A stretch of DNA of 5,074 bases from CBDCGW01 sp964430745. Lineage in GTDB: Bacteria > Acidobacteriota > UBA890. This document shows, piece after piece, positions 1 to 5,074 of this stretch. The notes beneath the pieces were generated by a model. It was not told the origin of the DNA. It did not search any database and saw only the letters and a list, made by a program, of their open reading frames with translations. Both the position numbers and the translations under genes were made by a program. The stretch covers positions 1 to 5,074 of the forward strand of contig CAYSHI010000289.1 of NCBI GenBank assembly GCA_964430745.1. Reading direction: 5' to 3'. Positions within the stretch are counted from its first letter, which is position 1; each line of letters begins with the position of its first letter.

Positions 1-217
1 CCATGGCCACGCCGCGCTCATCGTCCACACGGAGCAGCTTCTCCGCGATCATCCGGTCGATCAGCGCCTCCGAGTAGAGGTTGCCCGACAGTTCGAACCT
101 CCTCGTGGTCTGGGCCGCGTCGTGATCCTGTGGCGGGCCGAGCGTATCCCCCGCGGTCACTTCTCGAAGGACTTTGACGCAGTGCCGTTGCCAAAGGGGA
201 TCGATTTCGTTGGGCAT
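1..217 (-). CDS. Hypothetical protein, N-terminal 72 codons (runs off left edge)
   Basis: The frame opens with ATG at 217-215 and stays open to base 1, so only the N-terminus is present. The start is well supported: the purine-rich run GGAGGTGAGGGG lies just upstream and overlaps the end of the ATP-grasp gene. The protein begins MPNEIDPLWQRHC and is soluble, with no signal peptide or membrane segment. Residues 3-20 look helical. A linker rich in D, Q and T follows at about 22-40. Then comes a pattern (FELSGNLYSEALIDRMI, about 41-57) that could be a strand followed by a helix. I do not recognise the family. The 8-bp gap to the ligase stop codon and the shared SD region say it is translated with the ligase, so it may be its partner, regulator or a second enzyme of the same step. 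A small winged-helix-like fold is conceivable but not demonstrated. Confidence 0.7.
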   Translation of the reverse strand, partial: MPNEIDPLWQRHCVKVLREVTAGDTLGPPQDHDAAQTTRRFELSGNLYSEALIDRMIAEKLLRVDDERGVAM

Positions 218-236
218 GTTACCCCTCACCTCCAAG
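218..236 (-). promoter_or_regulatory. Shine-Dalgarno region coupling ligase and downstream gene
   Basis: Read on the minus strand, TTGGAGGTGAGGGGTAAC precedes ATG at 217. The GGAGG core overlaps the last codons and the TGA stop (228-226) of the ATP-grasp gene. This indicates translational coupling, in which ribosomes finishing the ligase reinitiate on the small downstream gene. Confidence 0.7.
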
Positions 237-1296
237 TCGATGATGCTACAAGCTGCGGCGCACTGAGCCAATCTACAAGCTGCGGCGCACTGAGCCGATC
301 TGCAAGCTGCGGCGCACTGAGCCGAGCTGCAAGCTGCGGCGCAATGAGCCGATCTGCAAGCAGACCGTCGAAGTAACAAGCAAGGCTCTCGCTGAATGCT
401 CGCCCCTTGCCGGAGTAGTTCGCATAGATCGACGGATTGAGGAGCTCCGCCTCCAGCAGCACGGGGCCATCTTGCGATACGAAGAAGTCGATGCGGCTGA
501 AGTGGATGGGAAAACCCAGCGCGCTGTAGGCAGTGAGCACCTGTCTTGCGAAGTCGAGATCTTGCCCGCTCGGATCGAAAACCTCGACGGTACCGCCGAG
601 GGACTCGTTGCAGCGGAACTCATCGGGGTCGGCGGCACTCGGCCGCTTCAGCACCGCGTGGTGAAACTCACGTCCGAGAAACACCAAGCTGCGCTCCCCG
701 TCGCGTACGGCAGGCTCGTAGACCTGCGCGAGGAAGTCTCCCTCACGCCCCGCAAGGAGGTCCAGATCCGCCGGCGAGCGGGCAAGGAATACGCCATCGC
801 CTCGCTCACCTCGAGCCGGCTTCACGACGAAGCGTTCGCCGGCGGCCAGCCGGGAGCGGATGGTGGCATCGACGGCGTGCGTGGGCAGAATTCGGACGCC
901 TTTGCGCTCGAGGTCCCACAGATATCGTTTGTCCATGTTGTGTCGAATCGTCGCCGGATCGTTGACGACGAGAGCCGGTGCCTCCTCCAGCCGGTGGAGC
1001 AATCGGCGGAAGCGGGGATGGTCGAGGAGGAACCCCTCCATCTTGTAGACGAACGCGAGATCGAAGTCTTCGATATCTCGCGGGATGACGAACCGCTTCT
1101 CGTTGTCGAGGAACATCCGCTGAAACCGGTCCTGCTCGAAGTCGTTCCAGTTGACGAAATACACCTCGAAGCCTCGCGCTTGAAGGGCTCGTGAGAACTC
1201 GAAGCAGTCCTCCTCATCGACGCTGAACTTCACCGCGAAGTGATCGGTGGTCGTCGAAGCCGCTTCTTCGGCAAGCGTCATCAAGATCGTACTCAT
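226..1296 (-). CDS. ATP-grasp ligase, RimK/glutathione synthetase-like, with repeat tail
   Basis: Predicted 356-residue cytoplasmic ligase that would activate a carboxylate as an acyl phosphate with ATP and join it to an amine or thiol; the substrate is unknown. The order of elements fits ATP-grasp enzymes: a pre-ATP-grasp domain (about 1-115), MDKRYLWDLE (121-130, nucleotide-side helix), FVVKP (156-160, ATP lysine 159), a glycine-rich loop GERGDGVF (163-170), the hinge QVYEP (191-195), ERSLVFLGREFHHAVLKRP (201-219), SRID (267-270) and the metal-binding segment LEAELLNPS (281-289) with E282, E284 and N287. The ERSLVF / HAVLKRP / EAELL pattern resembles the family containing DcsG of cycloserine synthesis and its relatives, but that does not fix the product. 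I chose ATG 1296 because CGGAGAACGA precedes it at good spacing and the protein then starts at a typical domain edge. The frame is open further upstream to 1614. The last ~37 residues are encoded by a tandem repeat and are not part of the fold. The gene is coupled to the downstream gene at 217. Confidence 0.85.
   Translation of the reverse strand: MSTILMTLAEEAASTTTDHFAVKFSVDEEDCFEFSRALQARGFEVYFVNWNDFEQDRFQRMFLDNEKRFVIPRDIEDFDLAFVYKMEGFLLDHPRFRRLLHRLEEAPALVVNDPATIRHNMDKRYLWDLERKGVRILPTHAVDATIRSRLAAGERFVVKPARGERGDGVFLARSPADLDLLAGREGDFLAQVYEPAVRDGERSLVFLGREFHHAVLKRPSAADPDEFRCNESLGGTVEVFDPSGQDLDFARQVLTAYSALGFPIHFSRIDFFVSQDGPVLLEAELLNPSIYANYSGKGRAFSESLACYFDGLLADRLIAPQLAARLSAPQLADRLSAPQLVDWLSAPQLVASSTWR
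246..360. repeat. 27-bp in-frame tandem repeat, four units plus a partial
   Basis: Four contiguous units of 27 bp occupy 246-272, 273-299, 300-326 and 327-353, followed by a 7-bp partial unit (CTGCAAG, 354-360). The plus-strand core is CAAGCTGCGGCGCACTGAGC; neighbouring units differ by only one or two bases. The period is a multiple of three, so on the minus strand it encodes a nine-residue repeat of the form RLSAPQLAD at about residues 315-351 of the ATP-grasp protein. The units contain the interrupted palindrome TGCG-G-CGCA. The near identity suggests recent slippage or unequal exchange. There are no spacers, so it is not a CRISPR array. Confidence 0.95.
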
Positions 1297-1600
1297 TCGT
1301 TCTCCGTTCTTCCCCGTCGGGGCCGAAAGATGCACGGCGCGGGCGAGGCTACGCCGCAGGAGCGGGAGATCCGCTGCTGCTACTTCGAAGCGCCACGACA
1401 CCCATGCCGGATAGCGGGTCGGCGCCGAAAAGCCGTCGATCAGATCCCGGTAGAGCCCCTTGGAAAGGCCCACACCAGGGCAACGGCTGGGAAACGCTCT
1501 GGGGGGTCGGGCGCGGAAGCAACTGTCATGCATTCCCGCCCATGCGAGCGTTTCGTCAGGAACACAGTAACAGCATTTCACTCCTTGTTCGCCGGTGCGC

Positions 1601-1615
1601 GGTGTCTTTGACACC
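1601..1615. promoter_or_regulatory. Perfect inverted repeat, candidate operator
   Basis: GGTGTC-TTT-GACACC is a perfect 6-bp inverted repeat around three bases, located in the divergent spacer between the ligase and the EthD-like gene. The size and symmetry suit a site for a dimeric regulator. It could also form a small hairpin, but no T-run follows, so a terminator is unlikely. No regulator gene is visible nearby, and chance occurrence cannot be excluded. Confidence 0.3.
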
Positions 1616-1667
1616 CGTTGGGGTCACGCGCGGGGCGGTTGCCCGCCACCGCTCGGCTGCTCGGAGC

Positions 1668-1685
1668 TCGCGCGGCAGCGCGCGA
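1668..1685. repeat. GC-rich inverted repeat abutting an ATG
   Basis: TCGCGC-GGCAGC-GCGCGA forms a 6-bp stem with a six-base loop and ends immediately before the in-frame ATG at 1686-1688 of the EthD-like reading frame. If that ATG were used, the hairpin would cover its ribosome binding region. In DNA this GC-rich, such a stem is not rare, so its function is uncertain. Confidence 0.3.
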
Positions 1686-1709
1686 ATGCATATCCTTCGG
1701 CGTTGGCCA

Positions 1710-1961
1710 ATGACAAAATCGAAGGGTGTGCAATCCCACACGATCGATACACCCTTGAACGAAGGGATGAGAGATTCGAGACGTATGCTGCCCGAATATG
1801 ATGGCGTGGCAGAGGTGTGGTTCGAGTCGGAAGAAGACTTGATGGAGGCAATGAGCTCGCCTGAGGGGCAGAAATTGAGTGCGGCGTTGTTAGAGGATGA
1901 AGAGAACTTCATCGATCACTCGAAGTCCTCGGCATTCATCGTGAGGGAGCACGAGTTATGA
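1710..1961 (+). CDS. EthD-domain protein, C-terminal half only (possibly degraded)
   Basis: The 83-residue product from ATG 1710 matches the second half of EthD-family proteins, small dimeric alpha/beta-barrel proteins named after a gene of ethyl tert-butyl ether breakdown; most members have no known reaction. The recognisable parts are VQSHTIDTPLN (7-17), YDGVAEVWFES (30-40), AMSSPEGQ (47-54), LLEDEENFIDHSKS (60-73) and the closing FIVREHEL. Family members are usually about 100-110 residues and begin with a strand plus a helix containing an FxxYW...HGPLV-like segment. That front part, about 40 residues, is missing here. The frame is open upstream to 1404 with other ATGs (1686, 1506), but that sequence does not read as EthD. 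No start has a good SD: ATG 1767 has GAAGGG directly against it, which is too close. Third positions are less GC-rich than in the neighbours. It may be a truncated remnant or may use another start. Its stop overlaps an ATG at 1958. Confidence 0.6.
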   Translation: MTKSKGVQSHTIDTPLNEGMRDSRRMLPEYDGVAEVWFESEEDLMEAMSSPEGQKLSAALLEDEENFIDHSKSSAFIVREHEL

Positions 1962-2011
1962 GTGGCTCGATCCTCACCGCCCCATCGGCACCAACCTCTC
2001 CAACTTCTTGA
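1958..2011 (+). CDS. 17-codon mini-ORF bridging EthD-like gene and beta-propeller gene
   Basis: ATG 1958-1960 overlaps the EthD-like stop (ATGA) and is preceded by GAGGGAG at a workable distance. The frame codes for MSGSILTAPSAPTSPTS and ends at TGA 2009-2011, which overlaps the TTG at 2008-2010 (TTGA), the possible start of the next gene. The peptide is rich in S, T and P and matches nothing I know. It could be a coupling leader that carries ribosomes to the TTG start, or an accident of sequence; I favour neither strongly. Confidence 0.25.
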   Translation: MSGSILTAPSAPTSPTS

Positions 2012-2922
2012 GCCACGCAGCCATCCGAGGTGGATCCTTGCTCAGTGCGGTCGCCGCACTGGCGCTGCTTGCTGTGGCGTGTGGTCACGGCGAAGAGCCG
2101 GCCACCGAGCCCGCCGGGGACGCGCCGGAGCCCGCCTTAACGCGCGTCGGAGGCGCCATCGCCTACGCCGGTCCTGCCGGCGACGCCTACGAGGTGTTCT
2201 CCGTGAACCTCGCAGGCGAGACCACCCGCCAGATCACCTCCCTGGGAGGTAACGTCGCCTTCCCGGTGTGGTCGCCCGACGGCGGCCGGGTTCTCTTCGT
2301 CGCCATGGGCGAAGATTCAGCCGACGTGATGGTCGTGGATATCGAGTCCGGCGCTACCTCGGTGGCGCTCGCGGGCAACGGAAACCCGGCGGATTGGGGC
2401 CCGCGCGGCGAGCGAATCCTGGTGACGAAGGACGACGCCGAGGGCCGCGGCCTCTACATCATCGACGCTATCACCGGTGCTGAGGAGCGCGTCGACACCG
2501 GCAGCTCCGCCGACGCTTACGCGCGATGGGGGCGCAACGGCAGCACCGTTGCCTACGAATCCGGCCGCGATGGCAATCCCGAGATCTACGTAACCAACCT
2601 GGAGAGCGGTGAGACCACGCGCCTGACCGAGAACGACCAACTCGATGAGTGGCCCTCGCTGTCGCGCGACGGAAGCCATGTCGCCTGGGCCTCCGGAACC
2701 GAAGAGGAAAAGAACCTCTGGGTCATGCGCGCCGATGGCTCCGAAAAACGCCAGGTAACCGAAGGCCTTCTCTTCGGCGATGCCTGCCCCGAGTGGTCGC
2801 CCGACGGCAGCCAGATAATCTTGACAGTGCGGGAGGCCGATCAGTTCGTGCTCAAGCTCGTCGACCTGGCCGGCGGCGAGGTTACCCACATCGGCGTCGG
2901 AGCCGGCGCCTCCTGGCGCTGA
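2008..2922 (+). CDS. TolB/PD40-type beta-propeller protein, probable lipoprotein
   Basis: A 304-residue protein with an N-terminal hydrophobic stretch LLSAVAALALLAVAC (11-25). Cys25 is a plausible lipidation site, though A-V-A before the cysteine is a weak lipobox. An acidic, proline-rich linker (26-45) follows, then about six PD40/WD40-like blades marked by WSPDGGRVLF (88-97), WGPRGERILV (130-139), WGRNGSTVAYES (174-185), WPSLSRDGSHVAWAS (215-229) and WSPDGSQIIL (263-272). The repeated pattern xIYVTNLESGETTRLT is typical of TolB-like propellers. The likely role is a periplasmic or surface scaffold or binding protein; no catalytic motif is seen. It is shorter than TolB (about 430) and lacks its N-terminal domain, so it is not TolB itself. 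The start is uncertain. TTG 2008 keeps Arg7 in the leader but has no SD; TTG 2038 has GAGGTGG at good spacing but removes the positive charge. It ends 12 bp from the convergent peptidase gene. Confidence 0.8.
   Translation: MSHAAIRGGSLLSAVAALALLAVACGHGEEPATEPAGDAPEPALTRVGGAIAYAGPAGDAYEVFSVNLAGETTRQITSLGGNVAFPVWSPDGGRVLFVAMGEDSADVMVVDIESGATSVALAGNGNPADWGPRGERILVTKDDAEGRGLYIIDAITGAEERVDTGSSADAYARWGRNGSTVAYESGRDGNPEIYVTNLESGETTRLTENDQLDEWPSLSRDGSHVAWASGTEEEKNLWVMRADGSEKRQVTEGLLFGDACPEWSPDGSQIILTVREADQFVLKLVDLAGGEVTHIGVGAGASWR
2027..2033 (+). promoter_or_regulatory. Shine-Dalgarno-like GAGGTGG before alternative TTG start
   Basis: GAGGTGG lies four bases before the in-frame TTG at 2038-2040 of the beta-propeller gene. 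It is the only good SD near the 5' end of this gene, so translation may begin at 2038, giving a leader MLSAVAALALLAVAC with no basic residue. Confidence 0.35.
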
Positions 2923-2934
2923 CCGCGCCACCTC

Positions 2935-4317
2935 CTACCGGATGATCTGAACCCGCATCTGCGGCGGGTACAACCACTCGATCCCACGCTCGGTGATGAC
3001 GGCGTTCTCCTCGACGTTCACGGGGACCTTGGCACCATTCCACTCCGGCGCCGGCGTGAAGACGATGTACTCGAGCGAGATGATGTTGTTGGGTCGCACC
3101 ATGTACTCGGTGCGAAACGGGAAGATCTCAAACAGCGACGCCGCCATGTCGTGCCCGATATTGCCGGCGGCGTGCATGCCGACGTTGACCTCGATGCCCT
3201 CCACATCGCCGGCCCGTTCTTCTTCCGTGTACACATAGCCGGCGTCGCGGATGATTTGCTTGAGCGCGTCGAGTTGCTCGCGGCCGGTGCGCCCCGAGGT
3301 GACGTTGTTGCGAATGATCCGCCGCACCCGTACGGCTTCGTCGAACGCGTTCTGGATTCCCGGCGGCACCTCCGTCTCGCCCTCGCGCAGCACGTAGCCG
3401 AAGCGCTTCATGTCGGTGGCGAAATTGTTGCGCTCCAGGCCCCAGTCGATCTGTAGCACGTCACCACGCTGGATAACCCGGTCGGTGCCGCCGATCTCGC
3501 CGCCATCCGCCAGGTGCGTGTAGACGGTCGGGTACCAGGTGCGCAGCAACCCCATCCTCTCGCGCTGCTCTTCCAGCCACCAGGCGACGTCGGTGTGCGT
3601 GGTAACACCGGGCGTGATCACCTCGTTCGACAGCGCGCGCTCGATGTAGCTGCCTGTCAAATCGGCAACTTTAGAGAACTCGACCAGCTCCAGCGCCACG
3701 CGCTCGCCGCGGAAGTCGGCAATCAATTGCTGGGCCGACACGAAGCGCGAGGCGTACGGCTCGCCGAGCTCCTCGGTGAGAAAGTTGAAGTCGCTATACG
3801 TCAGCCCGTCGGCGACGTGCAACCCCTCACGGATGTTCGGAACCTCCAGAAAGTTCAAGGCAATGCGCTGTGGGTCACGCTCGGCGACGATCGAGCGAAG
3901 GTCATCCCGGCGGCGGAATTCGTCGTAGGCGCCACACTCCCGCGCCAGGTCGGTTTCCCCTCCGAGCTGCAGCCGCTCGATCCGGTCGCCGCCACGGTCG
4001 ACAAAGACGAAGAACCCCTGCCCGTTGACCGTCGAGATGGCGAAGTCGAGCGTCATCGGCTGCGTGCCGCGGCCCCGGTCGATGACGATCCACATATCGA
4101 TGTTGTTGGCGCGCATCGCCCGTGGCAGCACGAAATCGAACTTGTCCTTGCGGATGTTGCAACTGATCTCCCAGCGCGAGCGAGCACCGTCGTCCTGCGA
4201 AACGGCGGCGCCCTGCGGCGGGGTCGATGGCCGACCCGCAAGCGGTACCGCATCGACGCCGATGGACGGGGCCACCAGGGCAGCCAGGAAGGCGGTGCAG
4301 AGCAATTGTGTACGCAT
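2935..4317 (-). CDS. Secreted M24-family metallopeptidase (Xaa-Pro aminopeptidase-like)
   Basis: A 460-residue protein with an N-terminal signal peptide (MRTQLLCTAFLAALVAPSIG..., probable cleavage after VDA at about residue 23), so it acts outside the cytoplasm. An N-terminal creatinase-like domain (about 50-200) precedes the pita-bread domain (about 205-450). The five expected dinuclear metal ligands can be placed: D291 (LQIDWG), D302 (FATDMKR), H389 (NIGHDMA), E416 (ISLEYIVF) and E436 (VNVEENAVIT); H382 may be the proton-shuttle histidine. Enzymes of this family usually cleave the residue in front of proline from peptide N-termini. Here the segments around H389 and E416 differ from the usual GHG(I/V)G and EPG forms, which points to a divergent subfamily or another substrate. 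ATG 4317 is strongly supported by GGAGGT six bases upstream. The TPR gene lies 114 bp upstream on the same strand and may or may not be cotranscribed. Confidence 0.9.
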   Translation of the reverse strand: MRTQLLCTAFLAALVAPSIGVDAVPLAGRPSTPPQGAAVSQDDGARSRWEISCNIRKDKFDFVLPRAMRANNIDMWIVIDRGRGTQPMTLDFAISTVNGQGFFVFVDRGGDRIERLQLGGETDLARECGAYDEFRRRDDLRSIVAERDPQRIALNFLEVPNIREGLHVADGLTYSDFNFLTEELGEPYASRFVSAQQLIADFRGERVALELVEFSKVADLTGSYIERALSNEVITPGVTTHTDVAWWLEEQRERMGLLRTWYPTVYTHLADGGEIGGTDRVIQRGDVLQIDWGLERNNFATDMKRFGYVLREGETEVPPGIQNAFDEAVRVRRIIRNNVTSGRTGREQLDALKQIIRDAGYVYTEEERAGDVEGIEVNVGMHAAGNIGHDMAASLFEIFPFRTEYMVRPNNIISLEYIVFTPAPEWNGAKVPVNVEENAVITERGIEWLYPPQMRVQIIR

Positions 4318-4323
4318 CGATCG

Positions 4324-4329
4324 ACCTCC
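4324..4329 (-). promoter_or_regulatory. Consensus Shine-Dalgarno of the M24 peptidase gene
   Basis: On the minus strand GGAGGT stands six bases before ATG 4317. It is a full consensus site and settles the start of the secreted peptidase at the beginning of its signal peptide. Confidence 0.8.
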
Positions 4330-4381
4330 GGCACTACGGCTACCCGGCTGGCCCTCGGAGCCGACCGGTGGGCACGTCGGG

Positions 4382-4411
4382 AATCTATCCGTTGGTTGGC
4401 ATGCGAAACAA
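4382..4411 (-). promoter_or_regulatory. Possible sigma-70-like promoter for the M24 peptidase
   Basis: In the 114-bp gap, minus strand, TTGTTT (4411-4406) and TAGATT (4387-4382) are separated by 18 bases. They match the -35 and -10 consensus at three and four of six positions, and sit about 65 bases before the start codon. This is the most AT-rich part of the gap. The match is weak, so the gene could instead be read from the TPR gene promoter. Confidence 0.2.
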
Positions 4412-4431
4412 CAGGAGCACGGGATTGGACG

Positions 4432-5074
4432 TCAGGATTCTGGGCACAGCCCCAGGCGCTCGAGGCAGCGTCCATACCGCTCGTCGGAGCGAAGCGGCTC
4501 GTAGCTGGGGTGGACTTTCAAATAGATGACGAAGAGGGCGCGCTCGTCGATGGCTCTGTCGAGCCACTCGAACGCCTGGTCAAGCTGTCCCAGTGCGATG
4601 TGCACCCGTGCGATGTCGTCGGCCGAGGCCTGCCCGTGCGACCGAATCTCCTCGAGCTCTTCGAGAATCCGGCGGGCCGACGCGGTATCGCCGCTCAGCG
4701 CCAGCGCATAACCGAGCCAGCCGAGATACTCCTTGCCGTATTTCAGCGTCGCCCGAAACGTCTCAACGGCTTCGTCGTACCTTTCGCTTGCCGCCAGGCA
4801 AGTCCCCAGCATCCAGTTGGCTTCCGGAAAACCGGGCTCGAGCTCGAGGGCCCTTCGACAAATCTCGATCGCCTCGTCGTAGCGACCCGACATGAAGGGC
4901 GCTATGGCGACGTTGGAGCCGATTAAGGCCGACAACGGATCGAGGCGATGGGCCAACTGTATCTCCGCGTCCGCCTCGTCCAGGCGGCCCTGCGCGGCGA
5001 GGTACCAGCAGTAGTACAGGCGGGCGATCGAGTCGTTGGGATTCGACTCGATCGCGAGCTGACATGCGTTTTCG
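4432..5074 (-). CDS. TPR-repeat protein, C-terminal 213 residues (runs off right edge)
   Basis: The frame is open from the right edge to TGA at 4434-4432, so the N-terminus is missing. The visible part consists of consecutive tetratricopeptide repeats, roughly at residues 13-46 (ending IQLAHRLDP), 47-80 (ending ICRRALELEP), 81-114 (ending FRATLKYGK), 115-147 and 151-178, giving a protein-binding helical scaffold. The end, with LFVIYLKVHPSYEPLRSDERY (an aromatic/hydrophobic run followed by P-L-R-S-D-E-R-Y) and a final LGL, is the C-terminus seen in multi-domain signalling proteins: Ser/Thr kinases, adenylate cyclases or CadC-like winged-helix regulators carrying TolB-like and TPR modules. Which N-terminal domain it carries cannot be told here. 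A TTG at 4956 is in frame but is only an internal codon, since repeat-like sequence continues before it. No terminator is evident after the stop. Confidence 0.85.
   Translation of the reverse strand, partial: ENACQLAIESNPNDSIARLYYCWYLAAQGRLDEADAEIQLAHRLDPLSALIGSNVAIAPFMSGRYDEAIEICRRALELEPGFPEANWMLGTCLAASERYDEAVETFRATLKYGKEYLGWLGYALALSGDTASARRILEELEEIRSHGQASADDIARVHIALGQLDQAFEWLDRAIDERALFVIYLKVHPSYEPLRSDERYGRCLERLGLCPES

Larger units (their letters stand above)
1297..1709. other. Divergent spacer with no supported gene
   Basis: About 410 bp separate the ligase start (minus) from the first plausible start of the EthD-like gene (plus). The ligase frame remains open through most of it, to 1614, and the part at about 1300-1470 has G or C at most third codon positions, so a longer ligase N-terminus is possible. 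Two inverted repeats lie at 1601-1615 and 1668-1685. I find no convincing sigma-70 promoter: TTGACA at 1608-1613 has no matching -10 element 16-18 bases downstream. No tRNA or terminator is visible. Confidence 0.5.

Noticed and set aside
246..360. Possible CRISPR array
   Set aside because: The units are directly adjacent with no spacers, have a period of 27 bp in coding phase, and no cas genes are nearby.
122..376. Plus-strand frame with a repeated cysteine-containing nine-residue motif (SCGALSRSA), resembling a repeat peptide or RiPP precursor
   Set aside because: It is the reverse reading of the ligase-encoding tandem repeat. The 27-bp period keeps other frames open too; there is no SD before its start and the minus-strand protein is far better supported.
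1608..1613. TTGACA as a -35 box for the EthD-like gene
   Set aside because: No -10-like sequence follows at 16-18 bases; that stretch is GC-only, and the hexamer is part of the inverted repeat.
1710..1961. The small acidic protein as a graspetide precursor for the nearby ATP-grasp enzyme
   Set aside because: It matches the EthD family over most of its length, lies on the opposite strand, and lacks the leader/core layout with repeated Thr/Ser and Asp/Glu clusters expected of graspetide precursors.
2904..2921. Hairpin GGCGCC-TCCT-GGCGCT at the end of the beta-propeller gene as a bidirectional terminator
   Set aside because: The stem is only about seven pairs including one wobble, lies inside the coding sequence up to the stop codon, and has no T-run on either strand.
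3514..4926. A 470-codon open frame on the plus strand across the peptidase and TPR genes
   Set aside because: It lies antisense to two genes with clear family motifs, shows no domain of its own, and such long antisense frames are common in GC-rich DNA with strong third-position bias.

Overview
The window is GC-rich bacterial DNA (clearly above 60% G+C by eye) holding six protein genes or gene fragments and no RNA gene that I can see. No single feature fixes the organism. A tetratricopeptide C-terminus of the type found at the end of large signalling proteins, a PD40/TolB-like lipoprotein and a secreted M24 peptidase together suggest an environmental bacterium of the Acidobacteriota or Gemmatimonadota kind. 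That is an inference with low confidence.

Layout, left to right. (1) 1-217, minus strand: the first 72 codons of an unrecognised protein that runs off the left edge. (2) 226-1296, minus strand: an ATP-grasp ligase of the RimK/glutathione-synthetase type, ending in an in-frame 27-bp tandem repeat. Its stop codon overlaps the ribosome binding site of gene 1, so the two form a tightly coupled operon. (3) 1297-1709: a divergent spacer of about 410 bp with no supported gene. It holds two small inverted repeats and may hold remnants of the front of the next gene. (4) 1710-1961, plus strand: a short EthD-domain protein that appears to contain only the C-terminal half of the family. (5) 2008-2922, plus strand: a TolB/PD40 beta-propeller protein with a lipoprotein-like leader. 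A 17-codon open frame bridges genes 4 and 5 with overlapping stop/start codons. (6) 2935-4317, minus strand: a secreted M24-family metallopeptidase-like protein with all five metal ligands visible, converging on gene 5 with 12 bp between them. (7) 4432 to the right edge, minus strand: the C-terminus of a TPR protein, 114 bp upstream of the peptidase.

The neighbouring pairs do not form one obvious pathway. The ATP-grasp ligase and its coupled partner look like a small ligation module with unknown substrate. The peptidase and the beta-propeller protein probably act outside the cytoplasm. The most unusual items are the repeat-encoded tail on the ligase, the EthD gene lacking its front half, and the unknown partner coupled to the ligase. 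I see no convincing evidence for a whole new defence or mobile system.
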